A stretch of DNA of 64,000 nt from Cladobotryum mycophilum (Eukaryota > Ascomycota > Sordariomycetes > Hypocreales > Hypocreaceae), in the NCBI GenBank assembly GCA_036429605.1, contig CM071589.1, positions 6,200,001 to 6,264,000 of the forward strand, written 5' to 3'. Within the stretch, counting starts at the first letter, position 1, and the number at the start of each line of letters is the position of its first letter. The position numbers and the translations under genes were made by a program. This document shows positions 21,594-33,536 of this stretch, in pieces. The notes under the pieces are model-generated. The model had not been told where the DNA came from. It searched no databases and saw only the letters and a program-made list of their open reading frames with translations.

Positions 21594-22718
21594 CGTGTAA
21601 AGAAGCTGATTATTTCTGAGAAGCGGAGTAAAAAGGCAACTTGATAGAGAGCGAGATGTGGAGGGCTTGGTGAGGTCTTGCTTGAGGGGGATGACCAGAT
21701 ATCCCTCCTGCTACCATGATACCCCCTTGTGTAACAATGAGGGGTAGGGATGAGAGGGCGTCAAACCCTTCACTTCTTGTCTGAGCCACCAACATTAATG
21801 GTTGATGTCAATCTTGTCGCTTTGGTCTAGGATGTGAAGGGTCAATTCCGTCATGCTTACAGGGATACCAGAACCGGCAATGCAGCTGCTGAAAATTGCA
21901 TCCACATTGGGCTTGGTCCCTTATCAGATCCCTCCAGCCACCTACCGAACCACATCCACTCGTTTCGCAAGCTGCAGACGGGATCCATTATCCACTCTGT
22001 GTGACACAACCCGTTATCAGGCTCGGACCGGTTCTTAGCGGCGGGCCGTTATTTTGGTGCGACAATAGCCGTGACGGGGAGAGAGGCGAGTTGAGGCCTC
22101 TCCTGACGACATGACATGGTGAGAATTTCAGCCATTAAGAATTGTGGATCTCCGAACCGTTTATGACGCTGGTGATGTTACTTCGGTCAAGCAGTATTAG
22201 GCCTCCCTCTTCTTAGAGCAATCCAATCATTTCTTCATCCACGCCTATTCTGAGAATTGAGCTAGTCACTCCATGCAGGAAATGGCAACTTCATTGCGTA
22301 TGCATCCCTATCTGGAGCCTACATGCCCCACCATTTGCGGGGGTGTTACTCCTTGGGGACGGGATACTAGAAGGCAATGTCTACCTATCACTCCAATCCG
22401 TGTCGAGTAATTTCCCCAGCCCAGGCAGCCATTTGTATTATATCCGTTCTTCTTTACGGGTTGATTGGATACAGTCTGCCGTGAGACTTGCCATCCAGTA
22501 ATCCTGTAGTTGTGATCTACACTCAGCATCACCCAGAATCCTACCCGGAAGCAAAGTATTCCGTGTAAGGAGGGGGAGATCATCATCATCATGATTATTA
22601 TAACCAGATATGCTCAAGTCAAACAACAGTTCGTAGATGATATAAGAAGCCAGGGGATTGTTCGGACGGATCAACCCACAACAAAAGTGATCAACTATCT
22701 ATCCAATACTCAACCAAC
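21594..22718. other. Shared divergent promoter region of Hint gene and giant gene
   Basis: 1.1 kb separates the two divergent starts. No gene is recognised. It ends in a TATA-like element at 22641-22646 in front of the rightward gene. Head-to-head placement suggests the pair could be controlled together. Confidence 0.45.
22641..22646 (+). promoter_or_regulatory. Candidate TATA box for the giant membrane-protein gene
   Basis: TATAAG lies 73 nt before the ATG at 22719. Spacing is plausible for a fungal promoter; no other support. Confidence 0.3.
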
Positions 22719-25700
22719 ATGGAAAACATTACTTTGCCTTTGGGCGGATACAGCAATGTGTTCCTCAGCAGTGATCCTGCAACATACACACAACAAGTGT
22801 CTCGACTGGCCAGGAAGCATCTCCATCGCCGGGAAAGAAACGCCCTCTATCGTTCTAAGTTGCCTGGCCAGCCTGTCCGTGATGGTAAGTTGAGGATGGC
22901 CTTACAATCCGCGCTATTCCATTACTGACAATTTCTATAGATGCTTTTGAGGAGAATGTCAATTTCTTTGGACTTCTTCGTGCCTACAATGTTCAACTTG
23001 CAGAACCTACAGCCGGGGGGAATTTCACCTAGATGATCTGACTGTGATCTTTGAACGGCTTGGCGATGCAAAGGCCGGCATCCGCCTCGGGGATTATCGA
23101 ATCGATCCTTCTGATATCGCGCTTTCAGCATCTACAAAGGCGTACACTTTTGATACCAAGATTGATATTGATGTCGACGGAGAAAAGCAACCTGTGTCTG
23201 TGTCCGCCTACTTTAGTTTCCAAGCAGATACGCCAGGTGGTCACCTGGAGGTGAATGGTCGCATCTTCAGGGCTACCCTCGACCCCAAGCCGTTGACCTT
23301 CAAGTCCAAGCTCTCGCACAACGCTGGAGCACGTTGGAACAGCGGAGAGTCGAGACTTGTATGGGATACTGAGAGTAAGGACTGGGACAATGCAATTTGG
23401 GAAGAGACGCTTGATTTTGCATACTGCACTGCCACTGTCGATGATCCATGGGAGCCTGTCAAAGTCATTGAGAACTACTTCACCGACAAATGTGAGTATT
23501 TTAACATGATTTTGTTTATCGATTTGAGACTAGCAAACTAACAATCATGCTTTTCAACAGCAACAAATCCTCCGACAGAGTTCAATCTCACAAAGGATCA
23601 ACGAGGCATCTATTCCTGCACAGTGAAGAACAACGATGAAACCAAGAAGGCTCACTTGGAGACATTCAATAAGAGTGAGATGGAACCTCCTGTCACCCGA
23701 AAGAATTCCAACACTCGATCTGCGTTTCCACATGTCTTGCTGATTGAGTTTGATCCTTGGGGCATGCATTTCGATGGCGCATACAAGTACCGAGAGGGTG
23801 TAGAGGAGCATGTTTATGCAATCTCTGGTGACATTGATATTGAAGACACATCCCTTTCTGTCATCTCGGCACTTGCATCGAGACAGCATGCCCTTCCTGC
23901 GCACAGCGTGTTTGACTTCCTCAGTGATGCAAATGGCCCAGACGATTTCATTGGACGTCCGCCACTCGCTATTCAGGGCCTCTTGAACAACGATCCTATG
24001 GAATGGGACCCGAAAGAAAAGCAATACCACGATGTTGTTGCAAAGGAAGCGATGAATGACTTCTTCGATATAGTCAAATACTATCTTGATGAGGATCTGC
24101 GCAAAACCTTTGTTAGCGCGACCCCGGTTAAGCTGCATCCGAAGTTGAAGGCAATTGCAGACGATGACCCCAACAACCACGTTTTCTACAAGAAGCTCCA
24201 GGTCCCATATCTGACCGCCGTATTGGCGCAAAGTGAGTGTCTCCTCAAAGACAGTAAATTTAGGTAAGACACTAACAATCATTGCTCATGTTAGGCACGC
24301 TTCCTGATGGAGAAAAGTGTAATGGAAAGCGAGCAAACAAACTCCTCAGCGATCTTCCAGTAGATGACCCTGTCTACAAGCGCCACTCTACCAAGCTGTA
24401 TCGAATGCATTACCTGGAGATGTTCCCGAATACTCGCGAATACCTCAGCGATCAATACAATACCAGCCACGCTGAGGACGTCAAAGCCATGGCGGCCACG
24501 CTCAAAACCAACATCGCCAAGTCCAGCGAGGATGCGGCTACTCATAATCCAGACTACGAAAAGGATTTGGCCAGGGCGCAAGCGGACATTGACTCATTGG
24601 CAGACTGGGCCCAGTCCAAGAGGCTGTGGTGGGCTTTCAGACTACTCTACTGGGTCGAGAAAGTCTCTCTGCCCCTCTGGTACGCTCAGTACAATGGAGG
24701 TGGATTGTCCGCAAGCATAGGCCGGGAGATCAAGAAGCTCAATTCCATTTTCGGTGTCCTGGAGGATGACCAAGTCAACAAAGAAGAGGGAGGGCGGTCG
24801 TTTATGCAAGCCTACAATGAGGCCATTCGCTTGTTCCAAATGACCTCCATCATCCCCACCTTGGTGGACATTGATGGCAATAGCAGCGAATTCGACACCT
24901 TGGTCAAAGCCTGTCTCCGCGAGTTCTGGGAGCGCAACAAGAACAGTCCAAACTCCAAGATGGTCGAGCAAGCTGCTTTCGCGATAGAGTTGTATCGGAA
25001 CAACGATTTGCGAAACAAAATGATTGCGGGCTATAAAAGAGCGCAAATCCTCGCCGGGGGGCTTAACAATTGGGGGGTGATGGTTAGGAGATGGGAGGAT
25101 ATCGTCGGGAATTCCAAGTGGTTCCTCAAGCTTGGAAGCAAGGGGCAAAAGTTATTAAGAACTGTGCAGATCACAGCAGCAGTGGTCATACTCGGGCTGC
25201 CTCTCTTTCCTGGAGGGTGGGCTCAAATGACTGATGCTCAACGAGGAACATGGATAACGCAAGTATCCCTTCAAGCCTACATTTACCTTGTTTTGCTCGA
25301 GCATGATCTTCTGATAGATTTTCTATACTAGGACCTTGACCAGCGTGATTGGAACAATCACCGGCCGGATTTTACAAGGCACCGTGCGTCTGATTTACTT
25401 CTTCGAGCATATATCAGGATTTTGGGATACGGCCAAGTGTATCTTGGGCTTTGAAGGTGTCATTGACAAGCTTCCCAGTGCAGCAACTCAGGTCCGTTAG
25501 CACGTTACTCATGAGGAGCTGCATGTTTTTCCAACTAATAGAGTGTGCCCTTATCACAACAGATTTCGAACTCATTTGCAAGATTCTTCACTCGCACTGC
25601 GAAGCAAACGCTATCAATGGTAGAGGAAGAACTTGCGCTGCCCTTTGGGGGCATAAAACAATTTTCTCGATTCTCGAGGCTCTTTGGTAGAAACATGTCA

Positions 25701-27321
25701 GAGGTTCTTGCAAATGTTGCAGGGTACGAACAAAGCGATGAATCCGTTATTCTAGATTTTAAACTGACGCAGTCTTTTAGTATTGTCTTGGCTATTACCG
25801 GGCTTATCTGGTCAGCAATAGAGTTGGCCAAAGGAGGGACGCCACTCCAAATAGCCTCCAATACGATGATGGTCTTGTCATCTGCCATTCAAATCCTTGG
25901 ACTTGCCGCAGGCTGGTTGGCGACAGCAGGTTTCGGTGAGTGAATCAAATATGATAATGGATTGTTACGCATACTGACACTTCCCCACGCACAGCGCCTG
26001 GCATGCTTGCTCCGGTATTGTCCTTCGTTGGCAGTATCGCTGGGCCTCTCGCCGTAGTGTTTGCGCTTATCGGCATAATTCTTATGATAGTCTCGCTTTT
26101 TAAAGAGAGTAAGACAGTTTCTTCTTTGTGGCAGCTGATTACATGGGCTAACTATCTAGCAGAGCCAAAGACTCCAGTCGAGGAATTCGTGGACAACAGG
26201 GTCAAGAAAATTAATTTGTTCATGAAATTTGGAACTGACATTGACTACTTCGACGTCATCAATTCAGATACCGGCGAGCCATCGCTAGCTGGGTTGAGTA
26301 TCCAAGGATCTGCGACTGGCATCTTTAAGCCGGCGAGCCCAGAGGAACAGGTTTTCCTGCGTCTCTCAGGAGAGGAGAAGCCGCCAGCGGGAGTTGACTA
26401 TGTCAAGAACCTCGACTTCACGACGGATACCGTTTGGAGCCTGCGGACCGACGGTTACGGTAGAAGCCAGATCTTTACCCAAAAGTACTTTGTCGATGCT
26501 GAAGGCGATACCTATCGTACTGTCTGGTACCTGGGCAGCGCAGAGGGAGACGCATCCGAGGTAACGGCCATCCAACTACCCCAACGAGGTGACGACGAAG
26601 ACAAGTACAAAAAGGCTGTGGAACGGACATACTGGAACATCGACCTCACTACAGGGCCAGTCAAGGAAGCCAAGGACGGCAAGGATGGCAAATCGAAGAA
26701 GCCCATTGCGAGTCTCTGTTCCTTCAAGCAAGGCGAAAGATTGCTAGCCATTGAATGCGATACAATGAAACAAGTTCCAAAGCGTCTGGTGATTACCAGT
26801 AAATCCGAGATTGAATCGCCGATGAGCAGATTTGTTTCCCTTTGGATGATACAGATGCGACCTCTGAAACCTGCCCAATTTAGCTATACAAAGACACCGT
26901 GGCAGCTTACCACGGAGAGTACGGCAAGTTACCCTCCCTTCTCCAGCCCCCTTTCTTGTCTCAATCGATCAATAAATACTCTGGGAGTGTGATACGAAAA
27001 CTGGCTAACATTTGTTTTCTACAGGATGAGGCCACTCATATCATGTGGGACATTATCGAGGCTACCAGCTCAGGATACAAGTGGACCATCACGCCGCCCT
27101 TGAATGAAAACGTCTTTGAGTTGATCACGGAGCCGGGCATGGATGAGGGCAGCATCAGGATGAAGAAGGGAGTGCATGCGCCTGTGATGCCCAAGACGAG
27201 ATATACAGTAACTTGCAGCGCGAAACTTCCCAGCGGGCCGGTTGAGGTGTCGTCTCACCTGGAGATTGTTGTGCTGGATGCAAAGGCCCCTGTGGAGGAC
27301 GAGGATGAGAATGTGAACTGA
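22719..27321 (+). CDS. Unrecognised ~1,400-residue protein with membrane helices
   Basis: Not recognised. The hand model has exons 22719-22884, 22941-23491, 23561-24232, 24295-25262, 25318-25491, 25542-25935, 25995-26833 and 26884-27321. Most junctions have GTRAGT-like donors and consistent phases. Two places are uncertain. Near 23015-23032 the frame changes after a run of six G: either one base is missing or a weak 53-nt intron (22980-23032) is used. The intron 26834-26883 has a weak donor. The first part is beta-rich and acidic, the middle is helical (EEGGRSFMQAYNEAIRLF), and exons at 25140-26100 carry four or so hydrophobic helices (TAAVVILGLPLF, FSIVLAITGLIWSAI, MLSSAIQILGLAAGW-like, AVVFALIGIILMIVSLF). 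The C-terminus is beta-like again. No signal peptide is seen. It is head-to-head with the Hint gene. Confidence 0.65.
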
Positions 27322-28209
27322 ATTTGACTTGGTCAGTCTCAGCCTCTATCATCTCTTAGCTATTTTAGATACCAATGACAGTCATTACCGCTATGAAAGC
27401 CCGTAAATGTTTTGTGACCAGCGTGGTTGAAGAGGAAGCCAGGACGTGATCAATTGTCTGGGGATCCCAACCTGCCACCTGCCAACGGTTGTGATTCACA
27501 GTATCAGATGAAACCCCCTTTCACTAAAAGGACGCGTGATTCGCCATCAGGCTGCCAAGCTCCATCTTTACCCTTTACCTACCTACATTCCTCTTCAAGC
27601 GATGTGGATCAAAGTCGAAAACGATGTCTCGGAGCGTCCTCTTCCATTTAAACCACACTCACAGGGCATTTTCATTTCCCATGCCGTTCCGGCATTGCGA
27701 TATCTTTTACTCAAAAAGAAGAGTTGGCGAATTCACCACATCCATCATAGCGCAGTGGAGTTGGAAGCCCTAGATGAGTGGGAAGACATACTAGAAGGGC
27801 CATCTTTCTTTCATGTTCCCTACCCGGTGCCCTGGATGTTACTTTCTTGACCGGATCAAGGAGATTTATAGAGGGTCAGTGTTATCAAATCATGCGATGC
27901 GGTAGCAGTAGTGAGGGTGATCCCACCCTCGAATATGATGCCCGTGAAGTAAAATTAATACGATAAATCAGCGTGTGGCTGTCGGCCTCGTTTCTCTCAA
28001 ACTTTCTTCCGTGACTGAATCGAGTCATCGCCACATCGGGAAAGGTTCAATTATATCGTCAACGTCTAGGCCGGAGCAGTTAATCAGGCTTAACCTAAAC
28101 TCATTGACAGCATGTCTAATATCAAAAAAAATGTTACATGACATAAAATGGCACTCGCGCAAGGTTACGATAATCACGCACGGGATACATGATGGGCTTT
28201 TCAGCATCT
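27322..28209. other. Intergenic between convergent genes
   Basis: The short open frames here (for example 27536-27850) have no domain features and overlap each other. Nothing else is recognised. Confidence 0.4.
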
Positions 28210-29354
28210 TTACGTAACAATAGCTTCAACAACGCCATATCCAGACACCTTCTGTCCTCCGGGGTATGTGGCCGTTACGTCAAGAAAACCTGTATATGAC
28301 TTGAGAAGTCCTGTAGCCTCCTGGTCGGGCCGAATGCTTGACAGCTGGAACTCTGGTCCTTCTTGGATCTGGATTGACCAGTCGAGAGGCCATGTAACGC
28401 CGGATGTTGGTGATTTAAAGGTTCTGTCGGACGATACCTTCCAGGACACAGGGACAACGCGTTGCTGAGCGGAAGTTCCGACTCGAATAGTGGCGAATGA
28501 CCTATCACCTACTTTATTGTCATGGAGTGTCCAGATGGAAAAGATCTCATCTTCCGATCCATCCGCCTTGTCGCCTGACAGATGAACCTGGAACCATGCA
28601 AACCTGCTTGGAATGCTGCCCCACTGTCTGTCGTACCATGTCTGCGACTTGTCAGAAATGACATCAACCTTTTTCCCGTCGACGAGGATCCAGCCGGTTG
28701 TCTTGCCAGCGGGCATGGACCACTGGAACGCGGGCTTGCCATCAACCTGAAAGGTGCCGAGTCCACCGTTCAGCAACGCGGGGGAAGAGGTTTCAAACGT
28801 CAGATCGAACTGGGTGCCGGGGACTTTGCTGTAGGTTCGGAGCGTGGAGATGGGGTCCGTGGGGTTGATGGAACCGAAGCCGGAGTCGTGAAAGGTGGCG
28901 TTGAGGACGCCGTGGGAGTTGTAGATGTCGGAGAGGATGACTACACGCTCGTATTGGGAGTACCTGGACAGGTTGGTGATGTCGAGGATGGAGGCTCTGT
29001 ACAGCGCGGCGCCGAGGGGGAGATTGGCTGCGAGGTTGGAGATGACGAGGTAGTCATGATTATTGGATGCGTGTATGAAGGCGGATATCCAGTAGGAGCC
29101 GGGGCTTGAAGAGGAAGGATCGTATATTGTGTGCGTCGCGGATAGATTGTATGGGAGTGGGAGGCCAGCCTATTAACAGATTGAGGTCAGCGGAAGCTAT
29201 TTTCAATGCAATTGGAGTGATTCTTTGGGACAACACGTACGACTCCGGCAGAGAAGATGCCACCGGATTGGGGGCGGAAGATTGGCGCTGGGGAGTCGGC
29301 GCAGGCTGTTAACGTGAAGAGGGACTGGAGAACTAGCCAGTATTTGGGTAGCAT
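28210..29354 (-). CDS. Secreted AttH / kievitone-hydratase-like protein
   Basis: Two exons (29354-29241 and 29169-28210) are joined by a 71-nt intron in phase 0, giving 357 residues. Exon 1 encodes a signal peptide (MLPKYWLVLQSLFTLTACA), so the product is secreted. The mature part shows hallmarks of the AttH/CrtC lipocalin-like family to which fungal kievitone hydratase belongs: PGSYWISAFIHA with NNHDYLVIS early, VILSDIYNSHG in the middle, WSMPAGKTTG, and TWYDRQWG followed by FAWFQVHL, near where the active site lies in this fold. Known members hydrate isoprenoid phytoalexins or act on terpenoid pigments. The substrate is unknown here, and many fungi carry paralogues. The true start lies in the short first exon. 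Confidence 0.8.
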
Positions 29355-30690
29355 TGTGAGTTGTCGCCGATCTGCTGTAGTGCTGAAGTTGAAGTTGAAA
29401 TCAACCTATTGCTGAGTGACTGATGTTTTTTTCAAGAGCTTACTTTAGAGCTCCAGACACAGTGATTTCTCAGCAGCAGCATGTCTCTACTTTATGAACC
29501 CCGTATCCCGTGTTGTCGTGGTCTTATAAAATTACGTCGTATTCGTCATTTCCGTGGATCCAATCGGCAGTGGTCCTTATTCTTTAGACCCCAGCAGCAG
29601 GGAGAACAAACGCCCGAAGGCGGGAGTGCCCGGCCGTCTTTGATCCACCTGATGGAGTGACACACCCGAATACGGTATTATTACTAGCCAAGGACCCATC
29701 AGAGGATCTGAATGAAGCATTTTAAGCTCGATTAAGTAATATCTGAGCTCTTCTTTTCAATCGTCGTCTCATTCTCGCTCCGATATGTGGATTTCTGAGG
29801 CGACCCTGCAATCGTACTGAATGTGAGTGGAATACAAACAACCGCGACCACTGTGGCTTCATCTTTCCAGGTCGATGCTTTTAACTTGAATCCCGCTTTT
29901 TCTATCATGGGAAATCATGGTTCAGTACTTTGGACGCGGAGAGAATTGGTTGATTCGCCGGCATAGTAAATTATATAGACGCCAGACTCAGAGTTGCAAG
30001 TGGTGTCATGAACTATAGGGTAGCCCGAACCCGGTAAATGCGACGGACCAAAACGATGCTCAAGTAAAAATAAAACCAACAAATGGAAATATAAGAACAA
30101 CAGATATAACAGCCAAGAGAGGGTTCAAGTGTAGATGAAGATTGATGGTTACCCTTCTGGCTCTGACACCTCTTGTAAGGCCAGGTGCTATTAACTATTG
30201 AGACAATGGGGATTGTGAAGGAAAACTATCAGCTCTTCCACATCCGGCAAAGAGAAAGCCAATGTTGACGGCATCGACACCAATGACCAGCGGAGCTCAA
30301 TGGGGCTACCAGTATCCAGTGAATTACCTACCCCGTCCAAGAGCAGACTCAGAAGCACTTCATATTACTGTGAGCCTTGCGTTCAGGCACTCATGCGCTC
30401 TGGCGAATGGCAAGCCTTGGAGTGACGTCAGGCCTCACCGTTAGCAATGCGGGGGGCCTATAGAAACATGCTTATATTATACCAAACAGAAATGCGGAGA
30501 TGCCTTCCATCTTCAACTTGTTTGAGCAACGATACTACGGGTGAAATTAGAGCAGCGGATAATCAAACTACCAGTGAGTGAAATACCCTTCATCTGGTAT
30601 CGATGCTTGGCTAGGTAACTAGACTGACAGGCGCATCAGGTTTTCGCGGCGACACCATCACGTACGACTAAAGTCACCCTTTACTACGAG
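29355..30690. other. Intergenic, nothing recognised
   Basis: 1.3 kb between divergent genes. TTATAA near 29524-29529 lies about 170 nt before the AttH-like start and is a weak TATA candidate. No other feature is supported. Confidence 0.4.
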
Positions 30691-31260
30691 ATGTCGTATT
30701 CTCAAAAGAGAGACGACTTCCACATAAAGCCGAGAATGAATACCAAAAATACTCAAAATAGGGTTTCCCCATTGTACTCAACGACCTGCTATTCAGAATT
30801 TACTCCTTCAAGCGAGTCAACTATTCCTGAATTATGGAACGGCATGAAGTATGAAGTTCCATGGCCTGGCGGAACGTACCAAATTATTGAAAAGGACTCC
30901 GGGAAAGCCATCGGCATTACCGAAAGTGGTGGGGTCTGTTTGCAGACGGTCGACAAAGAGAGTGGCGGCAACTGTAAGTGGCTCTGCGTTGAGGGAAATG
31001 GCTTCTTCGGATTCGTTCACCCACAAACTGGTGGGTACCTGGGATACGATCGGAGCTGGAACATGCGCGCATCAGCTACGAGTCACGCAAATTGGGAGCT
31101 CTTGATACCGAGAAAACACCCGGATGGGGGGTATCACCTGCTGACGCCATACGTTTGCATGGCGATTCACACCCTGAGGATGATGTGTGTTGCTGAGGAC
31201 GGAGCGAGCCTCACGATGAGGAAGCACGGTACTACCTTATGGGAGTTTGTGAAGGTCTAA
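30691..31260 (+). CDS. Small beta-trefoil-like fungal protein
   Basis: A single exon of up to 189 residues. After a polar N-terminal 50 residues comes a compact domain: VPWPGGTYQIIEKDSGKAIG, then GYLGYDRSWNMRA, NWELLIPRKHPDGGYHLL and a final TLWEFVKV. This pattern (sugar- or actin-binding beta-trefoil style repeats with WE.. blocks) occurs in a widespread group of small uncharacterised ascomycete proteins. There is no signal peptide. The true start may be an internal Met (M16 or the Met of NGMKYEV), because the first 50 residues are not domain-like. Function unknown; carbohydrate binding would be an inference from the fold only. Confidence 0.65.
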   Translation: MSYSQKRDDFHIKPRMNTKNTQNRVSPLYSTTCYSEFTPSSESTIPELWNGMKYEVPWPGGTYQIIEKDSGKAIGITESGGVCLQTVDKESGGNCKWLCVEGNGFFGFVHPQTGGYLGYDRSWNMRASATSHANWELLIPRKHPDGGYHLLTPYVCMAIHTLRMMCVAEDGASLTMRKHGTTLWEFVKV

Positions 31261-31506
31261 TCTCACCGCGACGTGTGAATGGGAGGTCCAGGTGCTTGGA
31301 TTGCAGAGCAATAATGGGCAATGCTTTAAGAACTCCAGATTGTATGTATGGACTAGAGTGCCGTTTGATGATAGAAACCAGTAGCGCAGTGTATTTAGTT
31401 CACAGGCTATTGACAGATGATGCTTTCAACTATATCAGATTCAAGTAGGCATGAACTATAGGAAACATTTGAGAACAGCACGCGAGAAGAGCCGTACCTA
31501 GCTACG

Positions 31507-32136
31507 TTACTCATTATCCTCATCGTCATCCTCGTCATCGAAACTGCCTTCCTCATCCGCCTCCGTGTCTGTTGATTCAGACTCATAGCTCTCTTTCTTC
31601 GACTTGGCAGGATCTGCCTGATGACGGCCAAATTTGCAGCCTTTCTCCTCGCCCGATTTGTCACAGCACGACCAAACGAAGCCATCGGGGTGTTCCTCCC
31701 TCATTTCATCTGTATCAATAGTTCCATGGCATCTTTCATCATGATCAGCCCATGCATCGCCGTCATAGTCCACCTCCAGTTCACCTACGGATAAAACAGC
31801 GTTATCAGCCCAGTCCTCGGGTAGATGCGACAGCATTAGCACGATTGAATACTTACCATTATGATAAATGCAATCCTTTTCAGTATTTTCGTTGGTATCG
31901 AAAGGCTGATCGCATTGCACACATATGGCGATCACCGACTCGGCCTTGCGCTTCAGAGGGCCTGTTGTTCTGGAGGCGAGCCCTCGAGCGTGGGATGCCG
32001 CCTTTTTGAGGATACTATTGTTTGCACAGAGAAACAACAGGATGGCCTGAGCATGATCGCCTGGAATGGTCTTGATGAGGTCAAGATCGCTAATTCCGTC
32101 TGCTTTGACGGTGTTCATGGTGAAATAGTAGAACAA
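31507..32136 (-). CDS. C2H2-like Cys/His-rich protein with acidic tail
   Basis: Two exons (32136-31857 and 31784-31507) are split by a 72-nt intron. The intron is a multiple of three and contains no stop, so an unspliced reading is also open. Splicing gives the family-like YHNGELEVD junction and 185 residues. A CxxC...C..H block (CVQCDQPFDTNENTEKDCIYH) and a second set (HDERCHG, WSCCDKSGEEKGCKFGRH) match an uncharacterised fungal zinc-finger-like family. The C-terminus is very acidic and Ser-rich (EADEEGSFDDEDDDEDNE), which often marks nuclear or chromatin-associated proteins. The start could be the second Met (32118). The target is unknown. Confidence 0.75.
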   Translation of the reverse strand: MFYYFTMNTVKADGISDLDLIKTIPGDHAQAILLFLCANNSILKKAASHARGLASRTTGPLKRKAESVIAICVQCDQPFDTNENTEKDCIYHNGKYSIVLMLSHLPEDWADNAVLSVGELEVDYDGDAWADHDERCHGTIDTDEMREEHPDGFVWSCCDKSGEEKGCKFGRHQADPAKSKKESYESESTDTEADEEGSFDDEDDDEDNE

Positions 32137-32666
32137 TTGGCAGATATCGCCAAACTCGCTTCGATGTGAGGCTCGACGTCAGGACACAGGAGTAGCTCGA
32201 CGCTTGAAGTGTTGACGCAGACGCGGTGCGCGTTGACCGATCAAGACCAATGTCACAGTAGCATTCATCTCCATAGGGAGCTCCCCGCTATTACATATGA
32301 TGGCATAGAGTTTGCCCCTCCATTCAGCTCAGCCCAGACCCCTGTTCGTTCCATGCTGACATGCACCGAGTCTTTGGACAAGGATGTTCATGCAGCTGTA
32401 GAAAACATTATACATGAACTTCAAAACGAGAACGAAGCCTAAACTGAGTTTAAATTTTTATGGAACGCTAGTTCTTATGGGCTCTCGTCAGCTTACGCCT
32501 TGCAGGAGAAGAGATCTATCCATAAACTACCCGTAGACCTTATATAAAGCCAGCTCCGTCTCCAAGCAGTCGATTCTTTCGAGTTCATCTACTAATTCTT
32601 CAAAGCCCATCAGCACCATCGTCAACCCTCACTATTATATCCAGAACCACCACGTCAGCGATCAAA
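32137..32666. other. Divergent intergenic region
   Basis: A 77-codon plus-strand frame at 32209-32442 has no recognisable feature and is left out. A good TATA element lies at 32541-32548. Confidence 0.4.
32541..32548 (+). promoter_or_regulatory. Candidate TATA box for the small membrane protein
   Basis: TATATAAA occurs 119 nt before the last base ahead of the ATG at 32667 and is followed by a CT-rich, then CA-rich leader, a usual arrangement for a strong fungal promoter. Confidence 0.45.
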
Positions 32667-33232
32667 ATGTCGTCCAATAGCAGCAAGTCTTCGCCTCAAG
32701 TAAAGTCCACACCGCGATCCCTCATACCCGTGCTCTCCACATCACTCAATGTAGGCATGGCACTTGGAGGCTACATCATGACAATCCCATTCGAAAACCG
32801 CGAGTATCCCGGCCCCGCCATCGCTCTCTGGTTCAACGACTTCTTCACCCCCGGCTTCATTGGAGTGACCACTCTCGGTGTCCTCACTCTCACCAGTGGT
32901 TTTCGAGCATTCCGCATCCGGAAAGATGTCGGTTCATCGCAGGACCAGGCGAATGCCAAGGCGGCGTCGAGATGGGCCCTGGCCGGATTGGCCTTTACAG
33001 TCATTCATTTCGGATTTGGCAACACGGTAAGTTGAAGAGTAAAGACAAGCTTGCGGAAGACATGCTAACATGCTTGATTTAGGTCTTGGCCATCATGGAT
33101 CGAATTCTCGCCAACCCAGAACTGGCGCAACCTGAGATGGCGAGTTGGACAAGCATGCATATCGTCAGAACCCTAACCACCGATGTTCCAGCCTGGTTAT
33201 GCTTCGTCAAAGCATTGCTGTCTGAGATATAA
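32667..33232 (+). CDS. Small four-helix membrane protein
   Basis: Two exons (32667-33026 and 33083-33232) are joined by a 56-nt intron (GTAAGT donor, GCTAACA branch, TTTAG acceptor) in phase 0, giving 169 residues. Hydrophobic segments occur around LSTSLNVGMALGGYIM, GFIGVTTLGVLTLTSG, WALAGLAFTVIHFGFG and near the end (VPAWLCFVKALL). Family relatives are small integral membrane proteins often seen beside fungal secondary-metabolite genes, but no catalytic motif is visible here. The N-terminal 25 residues are Ser/Lys-rich and cytosolic in look. Function unknown. Confidence 0.78.
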
Positions 33233-33536
33233 AACTGTATTTTAATAATAATCCCTAAATTCAAGCCTAGTTCCCAGAGTCTCAACAATGTGAGAGTCCA
33301 ATATTTGGCCAAGGATAACTAAAGATCAAGCCATCAAAAGACGAGTTATGATCAATAATCACTAATGAGAATTGCCATTCAAGTTGCCCAAAGGGGGCAG
33401 AGTCAAGGCGACAAGCTGAGGTCAACATTCACTGCATTACATAATGTGCATTCACGGGCGCATCAGCTCTAGTGGATGTGCATTTGGGAAACTCTATTCA
33501 AAAGCTTCATAGCTCTCGTACATCTGCTTTTAAGAA
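33233..33536. other. Short convergent intergenic region
   Basis: 3' flanks only; no feature recognised. Confidence 0.4.

Noticed and set aside
23554..24282. 242-codon minus-strand frame
   Set aside because: Antisense shadow of the giant gene; the plus-strand exons explain it.
28582..29109. 175-codon Gly/Val-rich plus-strand frame
   Set aside because: Antisense shadow of the AttH-like gene.
32209..32442. 77-codon frame between divergent genes
   Set aside because: No recognisable features; lies in a likely promoter region.
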